Positions 41,369-49,589 of a DNA stretch of 64,000 nucleotides are shown here, one piece after another (the stretch's first letter is position 1; every line of letters begins with the position of its first letter). The stretch comes from WHTK01 sp963711035. Lineage in GTDB: Bacteria > Chloroflexota > Dehalococcoidia > DSTF01 > WHTK01. Made by a program: the position numbers and the translations under genes. The notes beneath the pieces were generated by a model. That model was not told the origin of the DNA. It ran no database searches and worked only from the letters and a program-made list of their open reading frames with translations. Where the stretch lies: positions 1,054,001 to 1,118,000 of the forward strand of contig CAVQCN010000001.1 of assembly GCA_963711035.1 (NCBI GenBank), read 5' to 3'.

Positions 41369-42784
41369 CTAGGGTCTCTCCTGGACGTGGACGGGCATTC
41401 CTCCTTTGGGACGCAGCGTGATTAACGGTTCGGGTTCGATGGTGGTGTCGGGCACAAGGCGAATGCGGAACTGCCCGGCGATAATCGCCAGACAGACTAC
41501 GGCCTCCATCATCGCGAACTCTGCGCCGATGCACATCCTCGGACCCGCGCCGAACGGCACGAATGCGTGTGCAGGCCGCGACGCAACCTGCGCTGGTTGA
41601 AACCGATCCGGGTCGAAGCGCTCTGGCTGCTCCCAGAATTCAGGATGTCTATGGGTGACGTAGGGGCTTAGGAGCACGGATGAGTAAGCAGGGATGCGAT
41701 AGCCACCTGCTTCATCGTCGGCCAAACAGAACCTGCCCAGGGCCCAAACAGGAGGTCGTAACCGGAGCGTCTCGTCAAAGACCATTCGAGTGAACTTCAA
41801 GTTCGGGAGATCGGCGGCCGTAGGATTTCTGCCACCGAGAACAGCATCGACTTCAGCGTGCAGGCGCTCCTCTACCTCCGGATTCAGGGTGAGGTAATAG
41901 AAGCACCAGGTCAGGGCGTTCGCCGTTGTCTCATAACCTGCCATGAGAAAGGTCATAACTTCGTCCCGAAGAAGCAGATCAGGGATGACGTCCGAACCAC
42001 TCTCTTGAGCTGCGAGGAATTGGCTCAGAACGTCGCCTCGGTGTCCATCGAAGTCACCCGCGTCGTCCCGGCCGAAGTGAAGACGTTTCCTCTCGATCAT
42101 CGAGAAGACTGCTTCGTCCAGCACGCGAAGCGACCGCTTGAATCTGAGGTTTCGTGGCGTCGGAAACTGCTCCGGCATCGAGAAGAGATGCGTGATGTGC
42201 CAGTTGATGTGCTCTTGAGCTACGCCCATGGCGGCACCGATCTCTGCCGGCGCACCATCGAGATCAACCCCCAGAATGGCTTTGCTCACGATCTGAAGGG
42301 TCATCGCGGTCATCTCCTGGTCGAGATCCAGGATGCCTGTGGTCCCTTGATGCCAGCGGTCACACAGGTCTTGCGTTGCTTCCGCGATCAGGTCGACGCA
42401 AGCGGCCAATCGCTGGCGATGGAACGCTGGTTGCGCCAGCCGACGTTGGATTCGCCAGGAGTCACCCTCCGCGGTCAACAGGCCGGACCCGACGAGCGAC
42501 TTCAGGTGTCCGAAGGTGAAGCCCTTCCGGTAGTTCTGGTAGTTGTCCTGCAGGAGGTGCTTGACGTCGGATGGATGGGTGAGGACGTAGGCGTCCCACA
42601 AGCCCACGCGAAACCGGACGACATCTCCGTAGTCCGCGTGAGCACTCGTCAGCGTCTCCAAGGGAAACGCTCGGAGATCGGACAGACTGCCGAATGGCGA
42701 CCAGTGCCGCGGGCCAGGAGCATGTTTCAGGCGAGACACCACGCATAGGTTAGTACCAGCCCGCTGCCATGCGACACGTAACAC
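41369..42784 (-). CDS. Cytochrome P450
   Basis: 471 residues from GTG 42784; a GTG at 42742 (VVSRLKHAPGPRHWSP) would also fit. The P450 landmarks are the Pro-rich hinge (APGPRHWSPFG), the C-helix SWRIQRRLAQPAFHRQRL, the I-helix oxygen-activation motif MAGYETTANAL, the K-helix ExxR (DETLRLRPP), and the heme-binding FVPFGAGPRMCIGAEFA. There is no N-terminal membrane helix, so it is soluble, class I-like, needing separate ferredoxin partners that are not seen nearby. Similar to CYP116/CYP1xx bacterial P450s in overall length; substrate unknown. Confidence 0.95.
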   Translation of the reverse strand: MLRVAWQRAGTNLCVVSRLKHAPGPRHWSPFGSLSDLRAFPLETLTSAHADYGDVVRFRVGLWDAYVLTHPSDVKHLLQDNYQNYRKGFTFGHLKSLVGSGLLTAEGDSWRIQRRLAQPAFHRQRLAACVDLIAEATQDLCDRWHQGTTGILDLDQEMTAMTLQIVSKAILGVDLDGAPAEIGAAMGVAQEHINWHITHLFSMPEQFPTPRNLRFKRSLRVLDEAVFSMIERKRLHFGRDDAGDFDGHRGDVLSQFLAAQESGSDVIPDLLLRDEVMTFLMAGYETTANALTWCFYYLTLNPEVEERLHAEVDAVLGGRNPTAADLPNLKFTRMVFDETLRLRPPVWALGRFCLADDEAGGYRIPAYSSVLLSPYVTHRHPEFWEQPERFDPDRFQPAQVASRPAHAFVPFGAGPRMCIGAEFAMMEAVVCLAIIAGQFRIRLVPDTTIEPEPLITLRPKGGMPVHVQERP

Positions 42785-42917
42785 TCAACTCATCATGTTG
42801 TCAGCCACTACGATGCCGTTCCGCCGAACCTGTTGCGAGCTGGGGTTGTGATCCATCCCGCGCGGGACAATACTGGCCATCATCTTCGGGACCTCTCACC
42901 ATGAAAGGGGAAGAGCC

Positions 42918-44135
42918 ATGAAGATTCACTGGTTCCACCTGATGCCCTACCCGGATCTGCCTGAGGACTTCGCCGAGCGCTATCGCAGCGTCTGGGTGGA
43001 CGTGCCGAGTGAGCTCTACGATCCGGTCCGCGGCCATGAAGCGTACAACGAGTATCTCGACGAACTGGAGTTCGCCGCCTCGGCCGGCTTCGACGGGATC
43101 TGCGTCAACGAGCACCATCAGAACGCGTATGGCATGATGCCTTCCCCGAACCTGATGGCGGCCTCGCTCGCCCGCCGCACCTCGGATACGGCGCTGATCG
43201 TGCTGGGCAACAGCCTCGCTCTCTACAATCCTCCGATCCGGGTGGCCGAGGAGTTCGCGATGCTCGACGTCCTCAGCGGAGGCCGGTTGGTTGCGGGCTT
43301 CCCGGTCGGCACCGCGATGGACACGACGTTCGCCTACGGTCAGACGCCGATCACGCTTCGCGACAAATACCACGAAGCCCACGACCTGATCGTCAAGGCG
43401 TGGACGGAGCCAGAGCCCTTCGCCTGGAACGGCAAGTTCACCCAGCTCCGGTACGTCAACGTCTGGCCAAAACCGCTGCAGAAGCCCCACCCGCCTGTCT
43501 GGGTGCCGGGCGGCGGCAGCATTGAAACCTGGGAGTGGGTTACGGAGCGGAACTACCTCTACGCCTACCTCAGCTACAACGGCCACAAGCGGGGCAAGCT
43601 GGTCATGGACGGCTTCTGGCGCCAGGTCGAGCAGATGGGGGTCGAGCCCAATCCTTATCGCGCCGGCTTTCTTCAGCTGGTTGCGGTCGCCGAGGACGAA
43701 GCTCAGGCGGAGGAAGACTACGCCGAGGCCGCCGAGTACTTCTATAACCGCTGTCTTCACGTCTACAACGGGTTCGCCGACTCACCCGGCTACCGCACGA
43801 TGCGCACTCTGCAGGAGGGCATTCGCCCCCAGGTTGGGGCGGCCGCAAGCGCCGCGCGTGGCAGTACCTGGAAGCAGTTCGTGGAGCAAGGAAACATCAT
43901 CGCCGGCAGTCCAGAGTCCGTCACCGAGCAGCTGATCGAGGTGAGCAAGAGCCTCCGGGTCGGACATCTGATGCTCCTGCTCCAGTTCGGCAACCTCTCC
44001 TACGAGAAGACGATCAAGAACACCAGGCTCGTGGCCGAAAAGGTGTTGCCCAAGCTGAGGGACGTGTGGAGCGAATGGCACGACGACTGGTGGATCAGCC
44101 CTCTGGCGTCCCGAGTGCCGGCCGCGCACCGCTGA
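42918..44135 (+). CDS. LLM class flavin-dependent oxidoreductase
   Basis: 405 residues, longer than the common 300 because of C-terminal helices. Signatures are MKIHWFHLMPYPDLPEDFAERYRSVWVD, GFDGICVNEHHQNAYGMMPSPN, DVLSGGRLVAGFPVGT, and WPKPLQKPHPPVWVPGGGSIETWEW. This subgroup includes monooxygenases acting on aldehydes, alkanes or cyclic hydrocarbons such as limonene. ATG 42918 follows GAAAGGGGAAGAGCC. It is followed 9 bp later by an alpha/beta hydrolase, so the pair probably act in sequence on one compound. Confidence 0.93.
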   Translation: MKIHWFHLMPYPDLPEDFAERYRSVWVDVPSELYDPVRGHEAYNEYLDELEFAASAGFDGICVNEHHQNAYGMMPSPNLMAASLARRTSDTALIVLGNSLALYNPPIRVAEEFAMLDVLSGGRLVAGFPVGTAMDTTFAYGQTPITLRDKYHEAHDLIVKAWTEPEPFAWNGKFTQLRYVNVWPKPLQKPHPPVWVPGGGSIETWEWVTERNYLYAYLSYNGHKRGKLVMDGFWRQVEQMGVEPNPYRAGFLQLVAVAEDEAQAEEDYAEAAEYFYNRCLHVYNGFADSPGYRTMRTLQEGIRPQVGAAASAARGSTWKQFVEQGNIIAGSPESVTEQLIEVSKSLRVGHLMLLLQFGNLSYEKTIKNTRLVAEKVLPKLRDVWSEWHDDWWISPLASRVPAAHR

Positions 44136-44144
44136 GGGACCGCC

Positions 44145-44930
44145 ATGCGTACCGAAATGATCGACGTGAGAGGCGGCATGTTTCGGGTGCAGCTTCGAGA
44201 GGAAGGCGCCGGCGAACCGCTGCTGTTTCTCCACGGCTCCGGCGGTCAGCGGGACTGGGCGCCGTTTCTCTCGCAGCTGGCCCAACACTACCGCGTGCTG
44301 CAGCCCAACCACCCGGGCTGGGGTGATTCAGAGGGTCTCGAGCACCTCGATGACATGGTCGACATGGCGCTCTTCTACCTCGACTTCTTGGACGCCCTGG
44401 GGCTTGCTTCGGTCCATGTCGTCGGTCACTCGCTGGGCGGCATGCTGGCTGCCGAAATCGCTGCTCTCGGCCGGCCGTACGTGCGGACGTTGACGCTGGC
44501 CAGTCCTGCCGGCCTTTGGCTCGACGAGGCGCCGCCTCTCGACTTCTTCGTGGCGTCGCGGGATGAGTTGAACAGGGCTGTGTATTTCGATCCCGCCATG
44601 GCGAGCACGCCTCCGGACCCCACGACAGAAGAAGGCGCGCGATTGATCTTCGAGCAACAGAAGGCGAGGGCCGCCGCCGCCAAATTTCTCTGGCCGATCT
44701 GGGACAAGGGCTTGAAGAAGCGCCTGCACCGCATCGACGCGCCCACGCTGATCCTCTGGGGTGAGCACGATGGCCTGATTCCGCCCGTCTACGCTTCGGA
44801 GTTTCAGAATCGCATCGCCGGCTCGCGGATCGTGTCGATACCGCAGACGGCTCACGTGCCGCAGATCGAGCGGCCTGAGGAGTTCGTTTCTGCCATCCGT
44901 GGCTTCATCGAAGGCGCCGTACCCGCGTGA
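44145..44930 (+). CDS. Alpha/beta hydrolase
   Basis: 261-residue alpha/beta hydrolase. The oxyanion region is LLFLHGSGGQRDWAPF, the nucleophile elbow VVGHSLGGMLAAEIA (Ser), the acid LILWGEHDGLIPP (Asp) and the general base AHVPQIERPEEFVS (His). The short lid and the partner monooxygenase suggest cleavage of an ester, lactone or C-C bond (MCP-hydrolase-like) after oxygenation. It starts 9 bp after the LLM stop with GAGGGACCGCC. Confidence 0.9.
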   Translation: MRTEMIDVRGGMFRVQLREEGAGEPLLFLHGSGGQRDWAPFLSQLAQHYRVLQPNHPGWGDSEGLEHLDDMVDMALFYLDFLDALGLASVHVVGHSLGGMLAAEIAALGRPYVRTLTLASPAGLWLDEAPPLDFFVASRDELNRAVYFDPAMASTPPDPTTEEGARLIFEQQKARAAAAKFLWPIWDKGLKKRLHRIDAPTLILWGEHDGLIPPVYASEFQNRIAGSRIVSIPQTAHVPQIERPEEFVSAIRGFIEGAVPA

Positions 44931-44983
44931 CATAGAGTGTGACTCGCCACAGCGTCGAGTGAAATCAGCACGTGCCCGCTTGG

Positions 44984-45850
44984 CTACATGGCGACGGGGT
45001 TGAGGACCAGGTCATACTCCATCGTCCAGAACGGCGCGTTGGTCCCTCGCGAGACGGCTTCCTCCTGCGAATCGTGCCTCTGGAAGTCGACGATCAGTGA
45101 TTCCTTCACGGCAAAGACGGCGTCGGACTCCAGGTATTCGTCACCGGCGACGAAGAGATGGGTAGTCAACGGCTCGTACCCGGGCGCGGTGACGATGAAG
45201 TGGATGTGCGCCGGGCGCATCGGATGGCGGCCCATTGCCTCGAGCATCTTGCCTACCGGTCCATCGGTTGGGATGGGGTAGGCGGCGGGCATCGTCGTAC
45301 GGAACTCGAAGCGGCCGTTCTCACCCGTCCGAAGCTTGCCGCGGCGGTCCATCGCGCCGTCGCTGGTCTGCACGTCGTAGAGGCCTTCCGGCGAGCTGTG
45401 CCAGACGTCGAGCACGGCATCTTCGATGGGCTCGCCCATGACGTTGCGGACGTGCCCGGAGACGATGACGGTCTCGGATGAGCCCTCACCGTTCGAGATT
45501 GTCGCCCCAAAGGGCACCTCGGGAGCTCCCTCGACGTAGAACGGTCCCAGGACGGTAGATTCCGTAGCCGCCTCAGGCCACCGGTGGTTGATGGCATCGA
45601 CGAGCATGCTGACGCCGAGGGTGTCGGAGAGGAGGATGAACTCCTGGCGTGTATCGCTGCACATCTGGCCCGTCGCGGTGAGGAACTGAATCCCCGCCTG
45701 CCACTCGGCCTCGGTTATCTCTGTTTCGCGGACGAAGTCGTGCAGGTGTTTGACCAGAGACGTCATGACCTGCCTGAGACGAGGGTTCTCGCAGCCCGCG
45801 AGGCGCCCAAGCACGGCGTCGGTGATGCTGTCCTTCGTGAACTCGATCAT
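44984..45850 (-). CDS. Intradiol ring-cleavage dioxygenase
   Basis: 288 residues, similar in length and layout to hydroxyquinol/catechol 1,2-dioxygenases. A helical N-terminal dimerisation domain (about 1-95) leads into STVLGPFYVEGAPEVPFG and the catalytic domain with Fe(III) ligands in GLYDVQ (Tyr), AAYPIP (Tyr) and RPAHIHF (the His pair, HPMRPAHIH). It opens aromatic diols with O2 to muconate-type products. ATG 45850 is preceded by GGGGGAGGTCACC. It is the last gene of a three-gene minus-strand operon with an EthD-domain protein and an aldo-keto reductase. Confidence 0.94.
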   Translation of the reverse strand: MIEFTKDSITDAVLGRLAGCENPRLRQVMTSLVKHLHDFVRETEITEAEWQAGIQFLTATGQMCSDTRQEFILLSDTLGVSMLVDAINHRWPEAATESTVLGPFYVEGAPEVPFGATISNGEGSSETVIVSGHVRNVMGEPIEDAVLDVWHSSPEGLYDVQTSDGAMDRRGKLRTGENGRFEFRTTMPAAYPIPTDGPVGKMLEAMGRHPMRPAHIHFIVTAPGYEPLTTHLFVAGDEYLESDAVFAVKESLIVDFQRHDSQEEAVSRGTNAPFWTMEYDLVLNPVAM

Positions 45851-45905
45851 GGTGACCTCCCCCCACTAGCCGCTCGAACGGGCGAATCGCTGCGCAATCC
45901 CGGGA

Positions 45906-46850
45906 TCAAGCTTGCGCGGCTCGGCTGGGCCGTACGTCGATGCGTGATTCGTCAACCGTGACCAGGTGTCCGTCCGTCCACACGCCGAGCTTGCCCTTCT
46001 CGGCGGCAGCTTTGATCTTGGCCGGCGCCTGGGGATCGGCGCGCAGCAGATCCCCGTAGCCCTCTCGCTGCAAACGCTCCCGTATCTCGGCCTCCGTCAT
46101 CGAGAGCGCGCCGAAATCGCGAGGCGCTTTCCAGGACTCGTCCCGCTGGATGTACTCGGGGCCGATGACGATGCCCTTCTCGGGGGCGAACAGTGTCCTT
46201 CCGTCCTCTTCCATCGTCCGCCATTCAGGCGAGGCGACGGCCCTTTGAAAGGACGCGAAGTCGTCGAACCACAGCTCGGACCAGCCGTCGTGGGTCTGCC
46301 TGCCGTCTTTGACGCTGTCCAGGTCGACGTGATTCTGGATGTAGCGGCGCAGGCCCGGCACCTTCGCGGCCAGGGGCGCGTGCACCTCCGACCAGTGCCT
46401 GAAGAAATTCTGGTGATTCATTCCCGGGAGGCGCGACACCATGAATATGGCGTTCACCATGCCCGGCCGCTTCTCCCCATCGATCAGCACGTGCTCTTCA
46501 GCCATGATGTGAGAGGCCTGGCGATGAACGGGCCACCTGTCGCTTCGATCGAACAGCCATCGATCGTCAGGCCGCGTGGGATGCACCTCCGGCGGAATAG
46601 GATCAGTGGCACTCCACGACCAGGGATGCGCGGGATCTCGAGGCCAGAGCATCGTGATGCCCATGAAGGTAGGCTTTGGCTCAGCCTCGTAGGCTTCCGG
46701 CAAGGTGAAGTAGTGGTAGTAGCGATGGATGTTGTAGCCGATGTTTGCGTTGAGCGTTCCGTGACTTTCGGCCCAGTATCGTTGCGCTTCGCTCCGGGTT
46801 AACCCGTTTGCCGGATTCTCGTTCATGCCGGAGATCCATTTGATCGCCAT
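45906..46850 (-). CDS. EthD-domain protein (duplicated EthD module)
   Basis: 314 residues. Two ferredoxin-like EthD modules: residues about 1-95 (MAIKWISGMNENPANGLTR.. RYYHYFTLPEAYEAEP) and about 125-235 (MVNAIFMVSRLPGMNHQNFFRHWSEVHAPLAAKVPGLRRYIQNHVD). The His-containing helix FRHWSEVHA matches the EthD active-site environment. EthD-like proteins act with oxygenases in ether or polyketide breakdown, as a decarboxylase or cyclase. The C-terminal tail (about 240-314) is helical and charged. ATG 46850 has GGGAGGTCTGCC. It lies between the dioxygenase and the reductase. Confidence 0.8.
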   Translation of the reverse strand: MAIKWISGMNENPANGLTRSEAQRYWAESHGTLNANIGYNIHRYYHYFTLPEAYEAEPKPTFMGITMLWPRDPAHPWSWSATDPIPPEVHPTRPDDRWLFDRSDRWPVHRQASHIMAEEHVLIDGEKRPGMVNAIFMVSRLPGMNHQNFFRHWSEVHAPLAAKVPGLRRYIQNHVDLDSVKDGRQTHDGWSELWFDDFASFQRAVASPEWRTMEEDGRTLFAPEKGIVIGPEYIQRDESWKAPRDFGALSMTEAEIRERLQREGYGDLLRADPQAPAKIKAAAEKGKLGVWTDGHLVTVDESRIDVRPSRAAQA

Positions 46851-46892
46851 GGCAGACCTCCCTTAGCCCAGGCTCCCGGGCCGACCTCATCA

Positions 46893-47927
46893 TCAGCTGC
46901 CTGCTGGAAGCTCGTCTCCCCACTGCTCCATCGCGGAGCGAAACGGGGCGAACTCTCGAATCCGGCCGGAGACCGCAGCAGCGATCTCGTCGACCCTGGC
47001 CCTCTCGGCAGCGCCGAGGTCAAGTTCGACGCCGTTGACGTTGGCTTCGACTTCAGCGGGTGTGCGGGCGCCAACGAGCGCGGTGCTTACGGCGGGATTG
47101 CCCAGTACCCAGGCCAGAGCCACCTGGCTGAGCGGCACGTTCAGCGGCGCAGCGACCTCTCGTTTCAGCCTGTCTGCCACGTCGACGTTAGCCTTGAGAT
47201 TGTCCGCCCGGAAGATTGGTTGGCCGAACGCGATACCGCCAGCGCGCCAGTCATTCGGCTCGAACGTCGTATCGTGCGTGAAGGCACCGCTCAGGAGTCC
47301 ATGGGCGAGTGAGCCGTAGCCCATGACCGCGATGCCGTTCTCGTGGCAGTACGGGAACATCTCCCTTTCCTGGCGCCGGTCGAAGATGTGATAGCCGACC
47401 TGGACTACGTCTACACGGCGCACCTTCATGCATTCCTCGATCTGCTCGACGGTGAAGTTCGAGAGACCCACGAACCTCGCTTTGCCGCTCTGCACGATCT
47501 CGTCCAGGGCGTGCATCGTGTCGTCAAACGGAGTATTCGGGTCAGGCCAGTGTACTAGCAAGACATCCGTGTAATCGGTATTGAGCCGTTTCAGGCTGGC
47601 TTCGACATCGGTCCTGATCCCCTCGCGGCTGGAGTTGCGGTTGGACCCTGCACGCCCGGGTTGGGCAGGAGCGATGCCACATTTCGTGACCAGAATGACG
47701 TCCTTGCGGCGCTCGCCGAGGGCACGCGCGAGCATCTCCTCTGAATGGCCCGATCCGTAGGCGGGCGCGGTGTCGAAGCAGTTGACTCCCAGGTCGAACG
47801 CGCGGCGAACCGCAGCTACGGCCTCTTGTTCCTCAATCGAACCGTACCGATCGCCGGCCATAGGCCAGCATCCGAAGCCCATTGCCGAAACCTGGAGACC
47901 TGTACGCCCAAATGCCCTGAAGCGCAT
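46893..47927 (-). CDS. Aldo/keto reductase
   Basis: 344 residues, TIM-barrel AKR. Catalytic tetrad positions: Asp in FDTAPAYGSGHSEE with Tyr two residues on, Lys in LVTKCG, and His in DVLLVHWPDP. NADPH-binding region: ALVGARTPAEVEANV. It starts at ATG 47927 (MRFRAFGRTGLQVSAMGFG) with GGGAGGGGCAGCC. First gene of the operon leading to the EthD protein and the dioxygenase; probably reduces an aldehyde or ketone of the aromatic or aliphatic pathway. Confidence 0.93.
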   Translation of the reverse strand: MRFRAFGRTGLQVSAMGFGCWPMAGDRYGSIEEQEAVAAVRRAFDLGVNCFDTAPAYGSGHSEEMLARALGERRKDVILVTKCGIAPAQPGRAGSNRNSSREGIRTDVEASLKRLNTDYTDVLLVHWPDPNTPFDDTMHALDEIVQSGKARFVGLSNFTVEQIEECMKVRRVDVVQVGYHIFDRRQEREMFPYCHENGIAVMGYGSLAHGLLSGAFTHDTTFEPNDWRAGGIAFGQPIFRADNLKANVDVADRLKREVAAPLNVPLSQVALAWVLGNPAVSTALVGARTPAEVEANVNGVELDLGAAERARVDEIAAAVSGRIREFAPFRSAMEQWGDELPAGS

Positions 47928-48178
47928 GGCTGCCCCTCCCGTTGAAGATTGGCCACAGTCAGTCGCAAAAGGGTGACGTTGTCAATGTTTCTGCAAGAAT
48001 TTGTGCGTTCTGCGACATGCCGCCGGGTTTTGCTTCCCGCGCCAGGCACTCCCGGGCCAGAAGCTGGGGAAGACAAGAAGCGGGAGACCCTCCTCACACG
48101 AGATACATCGAGGCCGTCTAAGGTGACAACGATCTGGCCATCGTGGCACCTCGGAAAGACGAGGGCTGTGATCTTTTG

Positions 48179-48748
48179 TCAGGCTGCCGCAGTCCCACGG
48201 TTCGAGCCGCCTTCAATGAAGCTGTTGGCCGGTTCGGACGTCGGATCCTGTACCTTACGCGCTGCCTCCGCGCCTGTAACTGGCAGGTCCTTCGAATCAA
48301 GCAGGCCGATCTGTTTCAGCACAGACGCCTGATCCCAGTAGATGCGCTCGCCGGCGACTTTGTCCGATTCGAACTCCACGACGGCGACGATTGCGACTTC
48401 CACTCTCTTGCCCGTCGGCGCAATGCCCGGCAGAATCCACGGCATTTCTATGTCATGGGTGAAGCTGTGCACCAACTCGTCCACAATTCGGTTTGAGCCT
48501 ATCGTGCGCGCGACCGGTGTCGAGGCAGTGTCATCTGGGTGACCCGTTAGAAAATACCGAGCGTAGAAGTTGCGGACGTTGTCGAAGCCGACTCCACCAG
48601 TCATCACTGGCACGTGGTTAACGAATGGTTGAGCCGTCATCGTGGACATTGTCGCGTCCACGTCCTTCTCGGCGAACTCCGCCGCCATGTGACGCTCCCA
48701 GGTGGCGACCATTGCTTGTTGTAAAGGGGTGAGTTCGTCTTCGTTCAT
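48179..48748 (-). CDS. SnoaL-like polyketide cyclase/NTF2-fold protein
   Basis: 189 residues. SnoaL/NTF2-like fold over residues about 10-155: MVATWERHMAAEFAEKDVDATMSTM, then FVNHVPVMTGG and VRNFYARYFL, with strands VEVAIVAVVEFESDKVAGERIYWDQASVL. The C-terminal 30 residues are unstructured. ATG 48748 follows AGAGGATTACAGG. The NTF2-fold group includes dehydratases and cyclases acting on ring substrates, which would fit its place beside the dioxygenase operon. Confidence 0.75.
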   Translation of the reverse strand: MNEDELTPLQQAMVATWERHMAAEFAEKDVDATMSTMTAQPFVNHVPVMTGGVGFDNVRNFYARYFLTGHPDDTASTPVARTIGSNRIVDELVHSFTHDIEMPWILPGIAPTGKRVEVAIVAVVEFESDKVAGERIYWDQASVLKQIGLLDSKDLPVTGAEAARKVQDPTSEPANSFIEGGSNRGTAAA

Positions 48749-49113
48749 CCTGTAATCCTCTCGCTTAAGAGGTCGCTACCAAGGTCAGTCCGATGGAGGC
48801 GACCAGCTACCAAGCCATGAACCTGGCATCCCTCTGCAATATCGGCTCTTTCCTAGCAACGAATAGGGCTCGCCTTCGGCAGCAGACGCTTCTCGCACCG
48901 GTCGCTTACGGCAAGGATTGAATGCGGCAACCTGCTTGGGAAGCAGGAGCCCACGAGTCCTACACGAATCAGAAATCGTGTGTCTCCGAAATGGAGTCAA
49001 CCTCCCCCCAGACCTTCCGATTGCATTGATCGAAAGGGCGTATGAAGCGCTGCCAAGACAGGTCAACTTCGTCGTACACGATGGCTAAGTCGTTTGCGTT
49101 GAGTCACCAAGTA
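48749..49113. other. No gene identified
   Basis: A minus-strand frame at 48785-49066 has no convincing start or family. Nothing else seen. Confidence 0.3.
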
Positions 49114-49140
49114 GTGAGAGCGGCCCAGAGCCGCCCTCAC
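49114..49140 (-). terminator. Hairpin after the small minus-strand gene
   Basis: GTGAG-A-GCGGC pairs with GCCGC-C-CTCAC around CCAGA. It lies 50 bp past the stop of the 93-residue gene at 49190-49471 on its 3' side. Confidence 0.5.
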
Positions 49141-49189
49141 TGTTTGGTGATCCCGCAGAGGTTTCCGGAGGAATGGCTGGCGGAGAAAG

Positions 49190-49471
49190 CTAAGCGTAGC
49201 AGCGGGCGGCAATCTCCAGCGCCTGCGGCCTGCTCTTGTGCCCCGCGTCCTTCAAGACCGCTGGAACCTCGGGGTCGGTGACAAAGTTCTCCCAGCCCTT
49301 CGTGTCCCAATCGAAGAGGGCCCAGACTCGATCGGCCTGATTCGGGTCGCGGAAGATAAGCGCTCCCTTGGAGCCGTGCAGCTTTCGCTTCTCCGCACCT
49401 CCTGTTGAGAAGACCTTCAGGAACTGATCGAAATCCTCGACCGTCGTCGTCGCGAGTAGCATCTCCTGCAT
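49190..49471 (-). CDS. Small alpha/beta-barrel (ABM/EthD-like) hypothetical protein
   Basis: 93 residues from ATG 49471 (MQEMLLATTTVEDFDQFLKVF), with AGAGGAATCAATC upstream. The pattern strand-helix (VEDFDQFLKVFSTGGAEKRKLHG), strand (GALIFRDPNQADRVWALFDWD) and helix (WENFVTDPEVPAVLKDAG) is that of the small dimeric alpha/beta-barrel proteins that include antibiotic-biosynthesis monooxygenases. No catalytic residue is certain. It precedes a HD-domain/LuxR gene on the same strand. Confidence 0.6.
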   Translation of the reverse strand: MQEMLLATTTVEDFDQFLKVFSTGGAEKRKLHGSKGALIFRDPNQADRVWALFDWDTKGWENFVTDPEVPAVLKDAGHKSRPQALEIAARCYA

Positions 49472-49589
49472 GATTGATTCCTCTCTTTCTTCTTTCGACT
49501 TCGAGGCAACTTGCCTCGAAGTGAATCTAGACCTGAGAGGAGAAGCTGCCCATCGACAGATCTGTCGATCTTCTTTGCTTTGCGGGGAA

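Noticed and set aside
42801..43760. Minus-strand 319-codon frame over the LLM gene
   Set aside because: Shadow frame; the plus strand has a complete LLM protein with a ribosome binding site.
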